From positions 1-35,142 of the forward strand of contig JAUHWK010000002.1 of the NCBI GenBank assembly GCA_030424555.1: DNA of 35,142 bases. The letters run 5' to 3'. Each line of letters begins with the position of its first letter. Positions within the stretch are counted from its first letter, which is position 1. The notes under the pieces were generated by a model. The model did no database searches. It saw only the letters and a list, made by a program, of their open reading frames with translations, and had not been told where the DNA came from. Origin of the DNA: a bacterium. GTDB taxonomy: Bacteria > Myxococcota_A > UBA796 > GCA-2862545. This document shows, piece after piece, positions 6,253 through 15,116 of the stretch. A program made the translations under genes and the position numbers.

Positions 6253-9200
6253 TCACCGGAAATTGCGGCCCGGGGCATGCACGGATCCGGCCTCGTGGAC
6301 CGGCTCCACATGCGTCAGCAGGACGCTGACCGCCTCCCCATCCCGCTGCACCCGGCCCTCGATCACGACCACCGGGTGCCGCGTGAGCACGTCGCGGTAG
6401 GCCGCCCAGGTGTCGCGCCACACCACGACGTTGAGCATGCCGGTCTCGTCCTCCAGCGACAAGAACGTGACCCCCTTGGCCGTGCCCGGACGCTGCCGAC
6501 TGCCGATCAGGCCGAGGACCTCGACGAGGTCGTCCGGGGGTTGCCGAACCACCTCGCTGAGCGGCAACGGGTGGCGCCCGGTTCGGGCGAGCAGGGCCCG
6601 GGCCGCGGCCGCGGGGTGGTCGTCCACGCTGAGTCCCACGATCCGGTAGTCGTCCGCGAGGGACTCGACGCGGTCGGCGCGGGGCAGGACCGCCTCGGGC
6701 TCCTGGCGCGCCAACCCGGCGAACAACGGGGCATCGGTCCACAAGCCCTGGAGGATCCAAGCCGCCTGGCGCCGATCGTCGACGAGGGCCTGAAAGGCGT
6801 CGGCCTGGGCGAGCCGCTGCAGCGCCCCCGCTCCCAGCCCGGTGCGCCGTGCCACGTCGGGGAGATCCCGGAACGGTCCGCCGGTCTCCCGCGCCCGCAC
6901 CACCGTCTGGCCCACCTCCTCCGACAGCCCCTTCACCAGACGGAGCCCGAGTCGCAGCGCATGACGGGGCCCCCGGCCAGGCTCCAGGGTGCAGTCCCAC
7001 GCGCTGTGCTGGACGTCGATCCCGCGCACCGCCACCCCGTGCCGCTGGGCGTCCGAGACCAGGGCGCGCGGGGGGTAGAAGCCCATCGGCTGGCTGTTGA
7101 TCAGCGCCGCGCAGAACGCCTCGGGGTGGTGCCACTTGATCCAGCCGGAGACGTACACGAGCAGCGCGAAGCTCGCGGCGTGGCTCTCGGGGAACCCGTA
7201 CTCGCCGAACCCCTTGATCTGGTGGAGGATCCGCTCCGCATAGGCATCGTCGAGCCCTCGCGCCGTCATCCGGTCGACCAGCGTGCGGCCGAGGCCCGCG
7301 AGGTTGCCGGTCTTGCGCCACGCCCCCATCGCGCGCCGCAGCGCGTCGGCCTCCCCCGGCGTGAACCCGCCGACCGCGATCGCCATCGCCATCACCTGCT
7401 CCTGGAACAGGGGGACGCCCAGGGTGCGCGCGAGGATCGGCTCCATGTCGGGATGGGCGTAGTGGACCGGCTCCTCCCCGTTGCGCCGCGCCAGGTAGGG
7501 GTGGACCATCCCGCCTTGGATGGGCCCCGGCCGCACGATCGCGACCTCGATCACCAGGTCGTAGAAGCACGCGGGCTTGAGCCGAGGGAGCATGGACTGC
7601 TGGGCGCGGCTCTCGATCTGAAACACCCCCACCGTGTCAGCGGACTGGAACATGGTGTAGACTGCCGGATCCTCCGCTGGCAGCGTGTGCAGGGCCCAGG
7701 CCGTGCCGTACGCGCCCCGGATCAGGTCGAACGCCTTGCGGATGGCGGTGAGCATCCCGAGCGACAGCAGGTCGACCTTGACGAAGCCCAGCGCCTCCAG
7801 GCCGTACTTGTCCCACTGCACCACGGTGCGATCGGCCATCGTGGCCGGCTCGACCGGCACGAGCTCCACCAGGGGGGTGTCGCTGATCACGAACCCACCG
7901 GAGTGGATGCCCAGGTGGCGGGGGAACCCACACAGGGCCTCGGCCATGCGCAGGGTGGTGCGGACGATCGGACGCCCCGTGTCGATGCCTTCCCGCGCCA
8001 TCGCCTCGTCGACGTCGTCGGCCATGCGGCTGGACCAGTGCCCACACGCCGCCGCCATCCGGTCGATCACGTCCCGGGTGAGGCCCAACGCCTTGCCCAC
8101 GTCCCGGACGGCCGACCGTGGGCGGTACGCGATGATCTCGTTGACCATCGCCGCCCGATCGCGCCCGTAGCGCCGGTAGACGTACTGCATCACCTCCTCG
8201 CGGCGCTCGTGCTCGAAGTCGACGTCGATGTCCGGGGGCTCGCCCCGCTCGGGGCTCAGAAAGCGCTCGAACAGCAGGCTGGACCGAGACGGATCGACGC
8301 TGGTGATCCCCAGGCAGAAGCACACCGCCGAGTTGGCCGCCGAGCCCCGCCCCTGGCACAGGATCCCCTGACCGCGCGCCCAAGCGACGACGTCGTTCAC
8401 GGTGAGGAAGTAGTTGGGGACGTCCATCTGCTCGATCACCGCGAGCTCGTGGACGATGGCCGACCGGACGCGGTCGGGGACACCGTCAGGGTAGCGCTGC
8501 GCCGCCCCGGCCCAGGTGAGGTCGGCCAGGTGCTCCAGCGCCGTGCGGCCCGTGGGGACGACCTCCCGGGGGTAGACGTAGCGCAGGGCATCCATCCGAA
8601 ACGCACAGCGTTCCGCCACCACGAGGGTGCGTGTGATCGCGTCGGGACGCAGGCCGTACCGGGCCCGAAACGCCTCGGGCGACACCAGCGACCGCGCCCC
8701 GTTCGGGCAGCGCGCCCGGCCCAGCCGATCCACCGTGGTCCGCCTGCGGATCGCCGACAGCACGTCGACCAGCGGGCGTCGGCCCTCCTCGTGCATCACG
8801 ACATCGTTGGTGGCGACGAGCGGGCGATCCAGCGCCGAGGCCAGCGCGTCCGCCCTACGGAGGCGATCCCGGTCCGTGGGCGACAAGGTGCGGCTCCATC
8901 CGATCTCCAGGGAAGCGCCGAACGCCTCGCGCAGGGGTTCAGCGTCCTGCGGCCTCCACCCATCGAGCAGCACGCAGGTGAGCCCCCCCGCGGCAGCCGC
9001 CACCTCCTCCCGGGTGACGCGACACCGCCCCTTGTCCGAGCGCGCCCGCCCAGCCGTGAGCATCCGGCACATGCGCCCCCAGCCCGCCAGGTCCTCGGCG
9101 ATCAACGCGACAGGCGCGTGGTCCTCCACGGTGACCGTGGCCCCGCACAGCAATGGCAGCCCCAGCGCCTTGGCCGCCTTGTGCGCCTGCGGCAGACCGT

Positions 9201-9330
9201 ACACGCCGTCTCGATCCGTGATCGCGAGCGCCGACAACCCCACAGCGTGCGCCTGACGGACCAACTCCTCAGGATGGGAGGCCCCATGCAACAGGCTGAA
9301 CGCACTCCGACACACCAGCTCGGCGACCAC
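6253..9330 (-). CDS. dnaE2: Error-prone DNA polymerase DnaE2 (ImuC)
   Basis: 1,025 residues, normal for DnaE2. It is the C-family polymerase used for damage-induced translesion synthesis. Domains in order: PHP domain from the N-terminus (FSLLHGASHPEEL, ALAITDRDGVYGLP); palm with DIDVDFEHERREEV, whose DxD pair and the later FVKVDLLSLGML supply the three catalytic aspartates; fingers; helix-hairpin-helix region (TGLGAGALQRLAQADAF); OB fold near the C-terminus (VTFLSLEDETGMLNVVVWRD); and a typical RNFR end. All look intact. The start is GTG 9330, about 11 nt after the predicted transcription start. DnaE2 usually works with ImuA and ImuB; neither gene is in the window. A LexA-like site lies over the promoter. 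Confidence 0.95.
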   Translation of the reverse strand: MVAELVCRSAFSLLHGASHPEELVRQAHAVGLSALAITDRDGVYGLPQAHKAAKALGLPLLCGATVTVEDHAPVALIAEDLAGWGRMCRMLTAGRARSDKGRCRVTREEVAAAAGGLTCVLLDGWRPQDAEPLREAFGASLEIGWSRTLSPTDRDRLRRADALASALDRPLVATNDVVMHEEGRRPLVDVLSAIRRRTTVDRLGRARCPNGARSLVSPEAFRARYGLRPDAITRTLVVAERCAFRMDALRYVYPREVVPTGRTALEHLADLTWAGAAQRYPDGVPDRVRSAIVHELAVIEQMDVPNYFLTVNDVVAWARGQGILCQGRGSAANSAVCFCLGITSVDPSRSSLLFERFLSPERGEPPDIDVDFEHERREEVMQYVYRRYGRDRAAMVNEIIAYRPRSAVRDVGKALGLTRDVIDRMAAACGHWSSRMADDVDEAMAREGIDTGRPIVRTTLRMAEALCGFPRHLGIHSGGFVISDTPLVELVPVEPATMADRTVVQWDKYGLEALGFVKVDLLSLGMLTAIRKAFDLIRGAYGTAWALHTLPAEDPAVYTMFQSADTVGVFQIESRAQQSMLPRLKPACFYDLVIEVAIVRPGPIQGGMVHPYLARRNGEEPVHYAHPDMEPILARTLGVPLFQEQVMAMAIAVGGFTPGEADALRRAMGAWRKTGNLAGLGRTLVDRMTARGLDDAYAERILHQIKGFGEYGFPESHAASFALLVYVSGWIKWHHPEAFCAALINSQPMGFYPPRALVSDAQRHGVAVRGIDVQHSAWDCTLEPGRGPRHALRLGLRLVKGLSEEVGQTVVRARETGGPFRDLPDVARRTGLGAGALQRLAQADAFQALVDDRRQAAWILQGLWTDAPLFAGLARQEPEAVLPRADRVESLADDYRIVGLSVDDHPAAAARALLARTGRHPLPLSEVVRQPPDDLVEVLGLIGSRQRPGTAKGVTFLSLEDETGMLNVVVWRDTWAAYRDVLTRHPVVVIEGRVQRDGEAVSVLLTHVEPVHEAGSVHAPGRNFR

Positions 9331-9347
9331 GGGACCCTCGTCCCCTC

Positions 9348-9377
9348 AGCCTACCCGCGCCCAAACCCACTGGTCAA
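9348..9377 (-). promoter_or_regulatory. Candidate dnaE2 promoter
   Basis: Minus strand: TTGACC at 9377-9372, 18-bp spacer, TAGGCT at 9353-9348. The -35 is strong and the -10 weak, as is common for a repressed, inducible promoter. Predicted start near 9341 leaves a very short leader before GTG 9330. Confidence 0.45.
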
Positions 9378-9385
9378 GCGTTCAG
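9370..9385. promoter_or_regulatory. Candidate LexA (SOS) operator upstream of dnaE2
   Basis: CTGGTCAAGCGTTCAG on the plus strand matches 13 of 17 positions of the Myxococcus LexA box as I recall it (CTRHAMRYBYGTTCAGS), including the whole CT...GTTCAG frame. It overlaps the -35 box of the dnaE2 promoter, the right place for repression. dnaE2 is a classical SOS gene. Confidence 0.45.
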
Positions 9386-9467
9386 TATGCTGGACACGTG
9401 AGGGATGAGCGACGCAGCCACGGGCCAGGACCGCCCGACGGGACGGGAGCCAACCCTGGTCGGCGCG

Positions 9468-9686
9468 CTAGCGCCCGTCCTTGCCCCGCAACGGCATCAG
9501 GAACATCATCAGGACGTACACGAGGATCCCGGGAAACGCGACCGACACCGCGGACACCACCAAGAACAGGATCCGCACAGCCCACGGACGCCACCCCAAC
9601 CACTCCGCGAACCCACCGCACACCCCAAACAGCACCCGGTACTCCCGAGACCGCTTGAGCCCTGGCCGCTGGATCACACCGCCCAT
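9468..9686 (-). CDS. PspC-domain small membrane protein
   Basis: 72 residues from ATG 9686, which follows a GGGGGAGG ribosome site. The PspC domain is complete: KRSREYRVLFGVCGGFAEWLG, in pieces, is the diagnostic first part (GVCGGFAEWLGW), followed by WAVRILFLVVSAV and a long hydrophobic segment (FPGILVYVLMMFLMPL), then a short basic tail. PspC proteins sense or respond to membrane stress; in enterobacteria they partner PspA and PspB. No other psp gene is nearby, so this may be a stand-alone stress membrane protein. It is 137 bp upstream of dnaE2 on the same strand, but dnaE2 has its own promoter candidate. Confidence 0.85.
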   Translation of the reverse strand: MGGVIQRPGLKRSREYRVLFGVCGGFAEWLGWRPWAVRILFLVVSAVSVAFPGILVYVLMMFLMPLRGKDGR

Positions 9687-9846
9687 CGTCGCCTCCCCCC
9701 GTCCACTATCCACCCCACCGCCCAAGCCAACCCCAGGGCGCAACGCGCCTACCCGCGCTGCGCCGGTACGGCGAACCCGCCGGGACAGGTGAGATGCGTG
9801 GGGAGGTCGAGGAGCGACAAGGAGCGACGACCGACAAAGAGATCGC

Positions 9847-9886
9847 CCCACAGCCTCGGGCACGAAGGCTCACCCGAGAGGCTGGG
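9847..9886 (-). terminator. Candidate terminator hairpin after the 451-residue lipoprotein gene
   Basis: On the minus strand CCCAGCCTCTCGGG pairs with CCCGAGGCTGTGGG across a 12-nt loop, with single-base irregularities. The stem of 13 or more pairs begins about 24 nt after the stop codon. No clear T-run follows, though CTCTTTGTC comes soon after. Confidence 0.45.
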
Positions 9887-9909
9887 AACGACCCATCCAG
9901 CCGGGACGA

Positions 9910-11265
9910 TCAATAAATGTAGGAGGGATCTGTGGCCCCGCCACACAACTCCGTCTCGTACCGCTCGACCAGCTCCGGCGGGAGGTAGTCGGTCGTCCAC
10001 TTGTCGTTCTTGAGCCGGGGGATCTCGAACGTGCCGCGCACGACCACGCGGGTGGAGCTGTCGACCGCGTCGAGGAACAGGCTGAACCGACCCGAGGTGC
10101 TGTCGCCGGCCTCGAGCGTGGCGGGATCGCCGTCGAACTCGACCCAGTTGTAGTGCATCTCGACCCAGCGGCTGAGGCTGGCGGGATCGGTGTGCTGGAA
10201 CGCACGCCACCGGTTGGTCTCGACCACCGGCGAGGAGGAGGGGAGGCCCTCGACGTCGACGATGCCGATGGAGGCGAACTCCTCCGAGACGTTCGCGGCG
10301 ATGGTCTCGACCACGTTGATCCGGCTCTCACACTCGGCTGCCTGGGCGATGATCGCATCGCACTGCGCCTGGTTGGACGAGCAGTCGGGCAGGTCGCCGA
10401 CGTAGCAGTGGAACAGCTCGCGGTCGGTGACGGTGGGCTCGGCCGTGAGCTCGCTCTCCTCGAGCGCGAGGTAGAGCTCGGGGTTGGCGTAGCGGGGGGT
10501 GCGGACGCGGAGGTCGTCGTCGCCGGTGCGGCCCGCGGCGTAGCCGGCGAGCCACCAGTTGGGCAGGAACCACTGGGGCGGGTTGTCGCTCCCGGTGTTC
10601 TCCTCGGCCGTGACCGGGTCCCACATGAACGCGCCGCTGTTGAGGTAGTAGCGGGAGCCACCCTCGGTGTTCGCGCTCCAGTTGGCGACCCAGTCCCCGT
10701 CGACATCGACCAGCTCGGTGGCCGTGCCGTCGGCAGTCTGCACGCAGTCCTTGGGCTGGAAGTCGGGGTCGATCACGAACATGAACCGGAAGTCCTCACC
10801 GCCGGGGAGCCGGTGGTGGAACGCGACCTGGATGTCGCCCTCGGACGTGATCACGGCCTCGCCCCGCCAGGGATCGAGGGTCTCGCCCACGGCGTAGAAC
10901 CCGTTGGTGTCCAGCCAGGTCTCGTGGTCGGGCGGCCAGTCGAGCTCGTTGGCCTCGCCGTCGCAGATCCGCAAGCGGTTGGCCGCATCGACGCGCAGCG
11001 CCTCGGTCTCCTCGACGGTGGAGGCCGTCTCGAACTCGCGGCAGTCGATCGTGTGGTACAGCTCCCACGTGTCGTCCTCGACATCCTCGCCCAGCGGGAC
11101 GCGGCCCTTGTTGACGGTGAGCGAGTCCGTGGCGGCCAGGAACGCCACGAAGTCGCCGGCCGTCAGCTGCGCGTTCTGGGGGGCGCACCCTCCGACGAGG
11201 GTGGCGAGCACCACGGCCACAGGGGTGGCCAGCGAGGCGGGCTGGAAGAGCGGACGAGCGGTCAT
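9910..11265 (-). CDS. Predicted lipoprotein, 451 residues, function unknown
   Basis: The start ATG 11265 has a GGAG five bases upstream and opens a lipoprotein signal (MTARPLFQPASLATPVAV, VVLATLVGGC) with lipobox VGGC. The frame continues upstream to 11349, but that part lies across the promoter and lacks signal character. The mature protein is acidic and Trp-rich, with six or more cysteines (IDCREF, RICDG, KDCVQ, HCYVGDLPDCSSNQAQC, AAECES, ELCGG). Beta-strand-like stretches such as EAVITSEGDIQVAFHHRL and GGSRYYLNSGAFMWDPV suggest a beta-rich fold. I do not recognise the family. It is downstream of the FG-GAP lipoprotein gene but separated by 132 bp that hold a strong promoter. Confidence 0.75.
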   Translation of the reverse strand: MTARPLFQPASLATPVAVVLATLVGGCAPQNAQLTAGDFVAFLAATDSLTVNKGRVPLGEDVEDDTWELYHTIDCREFETASTVEETEALRVDAANRLRICDGEANELDWPPDHETWLDTNGFYAVGETLDPWRGEAVITSEGDIQVAFHHRLPGGEDFRFMFVIDPDFQPKDCVQTADGTATELVDVDGDWVANWSANTEGGSRYYLNSGAFMWDPVTAEENTGSDNPPQWFLPNWWLAGYAAGRTGDDDLRVRTPRYANPELYLALEESELTAEPTVTDRELFHCYVGDLPDCSSNQAQCDAIIAQAAECESRINVVETIAANVSEEFASIGIVDVEGLPSSSPVVETNRWRAFQHTDPASLSRWVEMHYNWVEFDGDPATLEAGDSTSGRFSLFLDAVDSSTRVVVRGTFEIPRLKNDKWTTDYLPPELVERYETELCGGATDPSYIY

Positions 11266-11319
11266 CGGGACTCCGATCAACGTGGCACGGCCCGGTCGGG
11301 GCCCACGCGACAACGTCGC

Positions 11320-11349
11320 CTTATAGGCGGTCGGCCCCGATCCGGTCAA
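11320..11349 (-). promoter_or_regulatory. Strong sigma-70-type promoter for the 451-residue lipoprotein gene
   Basis: Minus strand: TTGACC at 11349-11344, 18-bp spacer, TATAAG at 11325-11320. This is the closest match to consensus in the window. Expected start near 11313, giving a leader of about 48 nt to ATG 11265. Confidence 0.65.
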
Positions 11350-11397
11350 CCGTCCGACACACGCCCGTGACGACCCTCACACTCCAGGGGCGTGGGC

Positions 11398-13650
11398 TCA
11401 CTCTCCGCGGGCGATCCACAGGAACAGCGTCCCTGCATCCGTAATGCCCAAGGGCTCGGCGGACCCGTCCCCGTCGAGGTCGGCGGCGATGATCGGACCG
11501 GACCACTCGATGTACGCATGACGGTGGCGGATCTCGTGGGAGATCGCGGCCCCCGCCGCCGCTCGGAACCCGTGGATGGTCCCGTCGGCCTCGGCGCCGA
11601 TCACGTCGAGATCGCCGTCGCCGTCGAGGTCGACGACCGCGTGCGAATGCAGGGGACCGTCGAAGGTGGCCAGCGGCGCGCCGCCTTGCGGCCCGATCGA
11701 CAGCGCCCCATCCTGCCACCCGACAAAGGTGGGTCCGCCGTCGAGGTGGCCCAGCCAGGTGACGTCACACCCGACGTCCGCACACGTCTGGACGGGCGGA
11801 TCCGCGTCGTCGTCCACCGGCGGCCCGATCGCCACCGCCCGGCCCCCAGGCGCCGCGTCGAGGTCGAGGTCGGCGAGATCGCCGTCGACCGTGAACGTGC
11901 CCGCCGTGGTGGTGAGCGCCCCGACAAAGGTGGTGCCATCGAACCCGCAGGCGATCGCGGTGGCGTCCACGTCACGCCGGGTGGCCTCCACCACGTGCTG
12001 CCCGCCGGACAGGTCGAGCCGAAGCAGGCGGGTGTCGGTGAGGAACAACGCCTGGGTGCCGCACAGTGCCACGTCGATCCAGTCCTCTCCCTCCTCCAAC
12101 ACCGTGCCGCCCAGGGCCTCGACGCCGCCGTCCACCGGGTCCGGATCGTACCGGTAGGTGCCGAAGCGAACGGGATCGTCACTCCGCGCCACCACCGCGG
12201 CGAACGTCGCGGTGTCCTCGAGCCCGTCGTCGAACGCGAGCAGACGCACCGGCGCGACCCCGCCGACCACCAGCCGGTTGCGATCCTGGGGCCGCCAGGG
12301 CGAGGTGCTGTTGGCCTCGGACCGGAACACGCGCACCCGATCGTCGGTCGCGACCATCAAGCGGGCGAGGGTGTCGGGCTGCGACCCGTGCACGGCCACC
12401 GAACCCCCAAGCACCCGCCCGAGCGTCCACTCGCGGGCGCCGGACGCCGGAAAGCCCAAGCGCTTGACCGTGCCGTCCCCGAGCACCGCGACGACATCGT
12501 CTGCGCCGTCGCCATCCGCGTCGACGACCGTGGTGCCGCCCTGCGGGTACTCGCGCTCCGTGATCGTCTGGTCGCCGCCCTCGCCGAGGCTGCCGATGAA
12601 CACGTTGCCGAGCGGATCGCGCCCGCCCCGTGGCTGCAGGACGATCTCCTCCACCCCGTCGCCGTCCATGTCCGCGCCCGCGGCCTGGAGACGGCTGCCC
12701 TCGAACTGGTCCGGCGCGTCCGGTCCGACGTCGAGCAGGTTGCCGCCGGCTTCCTGCAGGCGCACCCACCCCGCCTCCAGCAGGACCGTGAGCACGTCGT
12801 TGCCGGGCCCGGCCGTCATCCCGACGTCGTACCCCTGCCCGGGCAGGACGTGCCGGTTGAGCCACTCGGGCGTGCCCGTCGCCAGCGACCACCAGTCGAG
12901 CACCAGCTCGGAGACCACCGCGAGATCAGGCTCGCCATCGCCGTCGACATCGCCCACGGCCGCGCCCCGCGTCGCCAGGCCGGTGCTCTCGACCCCGGCA
13001 AACCACATCAGGCGTCCGTCCACCGCCTGCAGCAACAGCGCCTGGTCCTCGGTGACGACCAGCAGATCGTCGCGGAGGCCATCGTCGTCGAGCGCCACGG
13101 CTTCGAGCGTTCGAACGGCGCTGTCGAGCTGCACCACGGTCGACGGGCCCCGATCCGGATCGACCTGGACCACCCGCCCGTCCGACAACGCGAACAGCGC
13201 GAGGCCGCCGACGGACGCCGTCGCCAGGGTGGTCGCCCCGTCGAACCCATGGGCCGGGTCGAGCTGGCCCATGCCCCACGGCGCCTCGTGGACCACGACC
13301 GTGGCCGTGGTCCCATCCGACTGCGCCACGACGTACGACCCCGCGGCCGACGGACGCCACTCGCCCCGTCCGCTCGGATCGGTGGGGATCGAGACGGGCG
13401 ACCCATCGATCGACACCGTGAGGTCGGCGCCAGGAACCCCGGCCCCCAACGCGTTGACGTGCCACACGCTCAGCGCGTCCCCAAGCGTGAGCACCGTCGG
13501 ACCGAGGGTGTGGCCCACCGGATCGGCCGCGAGGAGGGCAGCCCCACGATCCGCGGGCGGCTCCCCGTCCTCTCCCGTCCTGCACCCGGTGAGCGCCAGC
13601 CCGATCCCGAGGGCGCGTGCCACCTTCCGTCTCGGATCGGTCCTGCGCAT
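11398..13650 (-). CDS. FG-GAP/VCBS beta-propeller lipoprotein
   Basis: 750 residues from ATG 13650 (AGGAGGGACCC before it). The signal RRKVARALGIGLALTGC ends in lipobox LTGC. After a linker, residues about 45-120 look like an Ig-type carboxypeptidase-regulatory domain (VLTLGDALSVWHV, then SIDGSPVSIPTD, GSYVVAQSDGT). The remainder carries FG-GAP-like calcium-binding repeats spread along its length: GDVDGDGEPDLAVV, GADMDGDGVEEIVL, VDADGDGADDVVAV, VDLDGDGDLDVIG and ADLDGDGSAEPLG. This pattern folds as a seven-bladed propeller in integrin-like and secreted bacterial proteins. A cysteine pair (QTCADVGCD) lies near the C-terminal third. Role likely adhesive or ligand binding at the outer membrane; ligand unknown. 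It is divergent from the thioesterase gene, 61 bp away. Confidence 0.8.
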   Translation of the reverse strand: MRRTDPRRKVARALGIGLALTGCRTGEDGEPPADRGAALLAADPVGHTLGPTVLTLGDALSVWHVNALGAGVPGADLTVSIDGSPVSIPTDPSGRGEWRPSAAGSYVVAQSDGTTATVVVHEAPWGMGQLDPAHGFDGATTLATASVGGLALFALSDGRVVQVDPDRGPSTVVQLDSAVRTLEAVALDDDGLRDDLLVVTEDQALLLQAVDGRLMWFAGVESTGLATRGAAVGDVDGDGEPDLAVVSELVLDWWSLATGTPEWLNRHVLPGQGYDVGMTAGPGNDVLTVLLEAGWVRLQEAGGNLLDVGPDAPDQFEGSRLQAAGADMDGDGVEEIVLQPRGGRDPLGNVFIGSLGEGGDQTITEREYPQGGTTVVDADGDGADDVVAVLGDGTVKRLGFPASGAREWTLGRVLGGSVAVHGSQPDTLARLMVATDDRVRVFRSEANSTSPWRPQDRNRLVVGGVAPVRLLAFDDGLEDTATFAAVVARSDDPVRFGTYRYDPDPVDGGVEALGGTVLEEGEDWIDVALCGTQALFLTDTRLLRLDLSGGQHVVEATRRDVDATAIACGFDGTTFVGALTTTAGTFTVDGDLADLDLDAAPGGRAVAIGPPVDDDADPPVQTCADVGCDVTWLGHLDGGPTFVGWQDGALSIGPQGGAPLATFDGPLHSHAVVDLDGDGDLDVIGAEADGTIHGFRAAAGAAISHEIRHRHAYIEWSGPIIAADLDGDGSAEPLGITDAGTLFLWIARGE

Positions 13651-13670
13651 GGGTCCCTCCTTGCAGACAG

Positions 13671-13699
13671 ACGATACCCCGGGCCGACGCGACACCGCA
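13671..13699 (-). promoter_or_regulatory. Possible promoter in the 61-bp divergent gap
   Basis: Minus strand: TATCGT at 13676-13671 is a fair -10 for the FG-GAP lipoprotein gene; the box 17 bp upstream (TGCGGT) is poor. The gap must serve both divergent genes, so the two promoters probably overlap. Confidence 0.25.
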
Positions 13700-13711
13700 G
13701 GGAGAGGTCCC

Positions 13712-14506
13712 ATGATCGACGACGTCCTCGTGCTCACCCCCCACGGTCCCGGGCGCTGGCAGGCCCAGGCCGACGCCTCCTGGTTCCAGGGCCGGGGCCT
13801 GTACGGCGGCCTGCCCGCCGCGTGGCTCGCCGAGGCGGGCGCCCAGGCCGTGGCCGATCCCGCACGGCGGCTCCGCAGCCTGACGGTCCACCTCGCCGCC
13901 CCCGTCCCCGACACGCCGGTGTCCGTCCTCGCCGAGGTGGTGCGCGCGGGCGCGAACGTCAGCCAGGTGACCGGCCGGCTGCTCGACGACGCGGACCGCG
14001 TGCTCGCCACCATGGTCGCCACCTACGGCCTCGCCCGAACCGGGAGTCCCGCGGTGGGCGCGCCCGAGGCCCCCGCGCTCGCGCCCCCCGAGACCCTCCC
14101 CCGGCTGCCCGCGCTGCCCGGCCTGCCGACGTTCGCGCGGGAGCACATCGACTACCGCTACGTCCTCGGTGCCCCCCCAGGCTCGTCGGCCGCCCCGAGG
14201 CTCGGAGGATGGGCCCGGTTCGCCGAAGGCGCCACCCCCACCACCGCGATGCTCGTGGCCCTCAGCGATGTCTGGCCGCCCGCGATCTTGCCCGCGCTGG
14301 ACCGGATGCGCGGCTGCGCCACCGTCGACCTCAGCCTGAACCTCCACGAGCCGTTCGCCGACGACGCCAGTCCCCACGACGCCTACGCCTACGTGGCGGA
14401 GATCCCCCAAGCCACCGAGGGCTACGCCGAAGAGCGCGCCTCGCTGTGGGACCGTCATGGACGCCGCCTGCTGTCGATCCGCCAGACCGTCGTCGTGTTC
14501 GGCTGA
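13712..14506 (+). CDS. Acyl-CoA thioesterase-like double hot-dog protein
   Basis: 264 residues from ATG 13712, with GGGAGAGG seven bases upstream. It looks like the TesB-type/4HBT_3 family of acyl-CoA thioesterases, which hydrolyse acyl-CoA to free acid and CoA. The first hot-dog holds WFQGRGLYGGLPAAWLAEA, with the conserved Tyr-Gly-Gly before the central helix, then LTVHLAAPVPDTPVSVLAEV and RAGANVSQVTGRLLD. A Pro/Ala linker leads to a second hot-dog with WARFAEG, LVALSDVWPPA (position of the acidic catalytic residue) and TVDLSLNLHEP. No signal peptide. Substrate length cannot be told. The next gene starts 11 bases after its stop, so the two probably form an operon. Confidence 0.8.
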   Translation: MIDDVLVLTPHGPGRWQAQADASWFQGRGLYGGLPAAWLAEAGAQAVADPARRLRSLTVHLAAPVPDTPVSVLAEVVRAGANVSQVTGRLLDDADRVLATMVATYGLARTGSPAVGAPEAPALAPPETLPRLPALPGLPTFAREHIDYRYVLGAPPGSSAAPRLGGWARFAEGATPTTAMLVALSDVWPPAILPALDRMRGCATVDLSLNLHEPFADDASPHDAYAYVAEIPQATEGYAEERASLWDRHGRRLLSIRQTVVVFG

Positions 14507-14516
14507 GGGAGCGCGG

Positions 14517-15116
14517 GTGCACCTGCTGCTGTCGCTGCTGCCGCTGATCGCGTTCACGGTCGTGGAGTCCCGGGCAGGCGTCCCCGCCGCGGTAGGCGCC
14601 TCCCTGCTCGCTGCGCTGCCGGCGCTGGGGTGGACCTGGCGACAGCAAGGACGGCTGGACCGGCTCACCCTGGGCGCGCTGGTGCTGGCGGCGGGCCTGG
14701 GGGGGATGTCCGTGCTGTCGGACGACCCGCGCTTCGTGCTGTGGAGCCCGGTGGTGGGCAACGGGGTCGCGATCGCCGTGCTGATGGGGCTTCGCTGGAC
14801 CGGTCGCGACCCGATCGTGGCCGCGGTGCGCGAGGCCGAGCCCGACACCCCGCTCACCGACGACGAGGTCGCCTGGTTGTCCGGCGTGGGCCTGCGCCTG
14901 GTCGGCGTGCTGTCGCTGCACACCCTCGCCAGCGCCTGGAGTGTCGGGCAGTCCCGGGAGACCTGGCTCGCGGTGACCGGGGTGGGCGCGTGGGTGGCCC
15001 TGGGCGGGTGGGTGGCCGCCGAGGCCGCCTGGGCCCGGTTCGGTCCGTCCCACGGCAGCGCCCCACCGTCGGATCAGCCAGAGGAGCCCGACGCCCCCGA
15101 CGGACCCTCTCGCTGA
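14517..15116 (+). CDS. IspZ/YciB-like integral membrane protein
   Basis: 199 residues from GTG 14517, with GAGGGAG just upstream that overlaps the end region of the thioesterase gene. The N-terminus ([18 protein letters not shown]) and the following segments ([43 protein letters not shown]) recall the IspZ/YciB septation-protein and VC0807-type families, including the acidic DDPRF..W turn. I count five or six membrane segments, two of them after residue 120 ([19 protein letters not shown] and [18 protein letters not shown]). The tail is soluble and Pro/Asp-rich. Function in this organism unknown; in enterobacteria YciB affects envelope integrity. The last 43 bp overlap the convergent acyltransferase gene. 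Confidence 0.6.
   Translation: MHLLLSLLPLIAFTVVESRAGVPAAVGASLLAALPALGWTWRQQGRLDRLTLGALVLAAGLGGMSVLSDDPRFVLWSPVVGNGVAIAVLMGLRWTGRDPIVAAVREAEPDTPLTDDEVAWLSGVGLRLVGVLSLHTLASAWSVGQSRETWLAVTGVGAWVALGGWVAAEAAWARFGPSHGSAPPSDQPEEPDAPDGPSR

Noticed and set aside
9405-10013. Plus-strand open frame of 202 codons over the PspC gene
   Set aside because: It is antisense to the clear PspC domain, has low-complexity Pro/Arg/Thr composition and no start signals.
11392-14547. Long plus-strand open frame (over 1,000 codons) opposite the FG-GAP lipoprotein gene
   Set aside because: It is antisense to a gene with signal peptide, ribosome site and repeat domains; its translation is Arg/Pro/His-rich and without domains, as expected for a shadow in GC-rich DNA.
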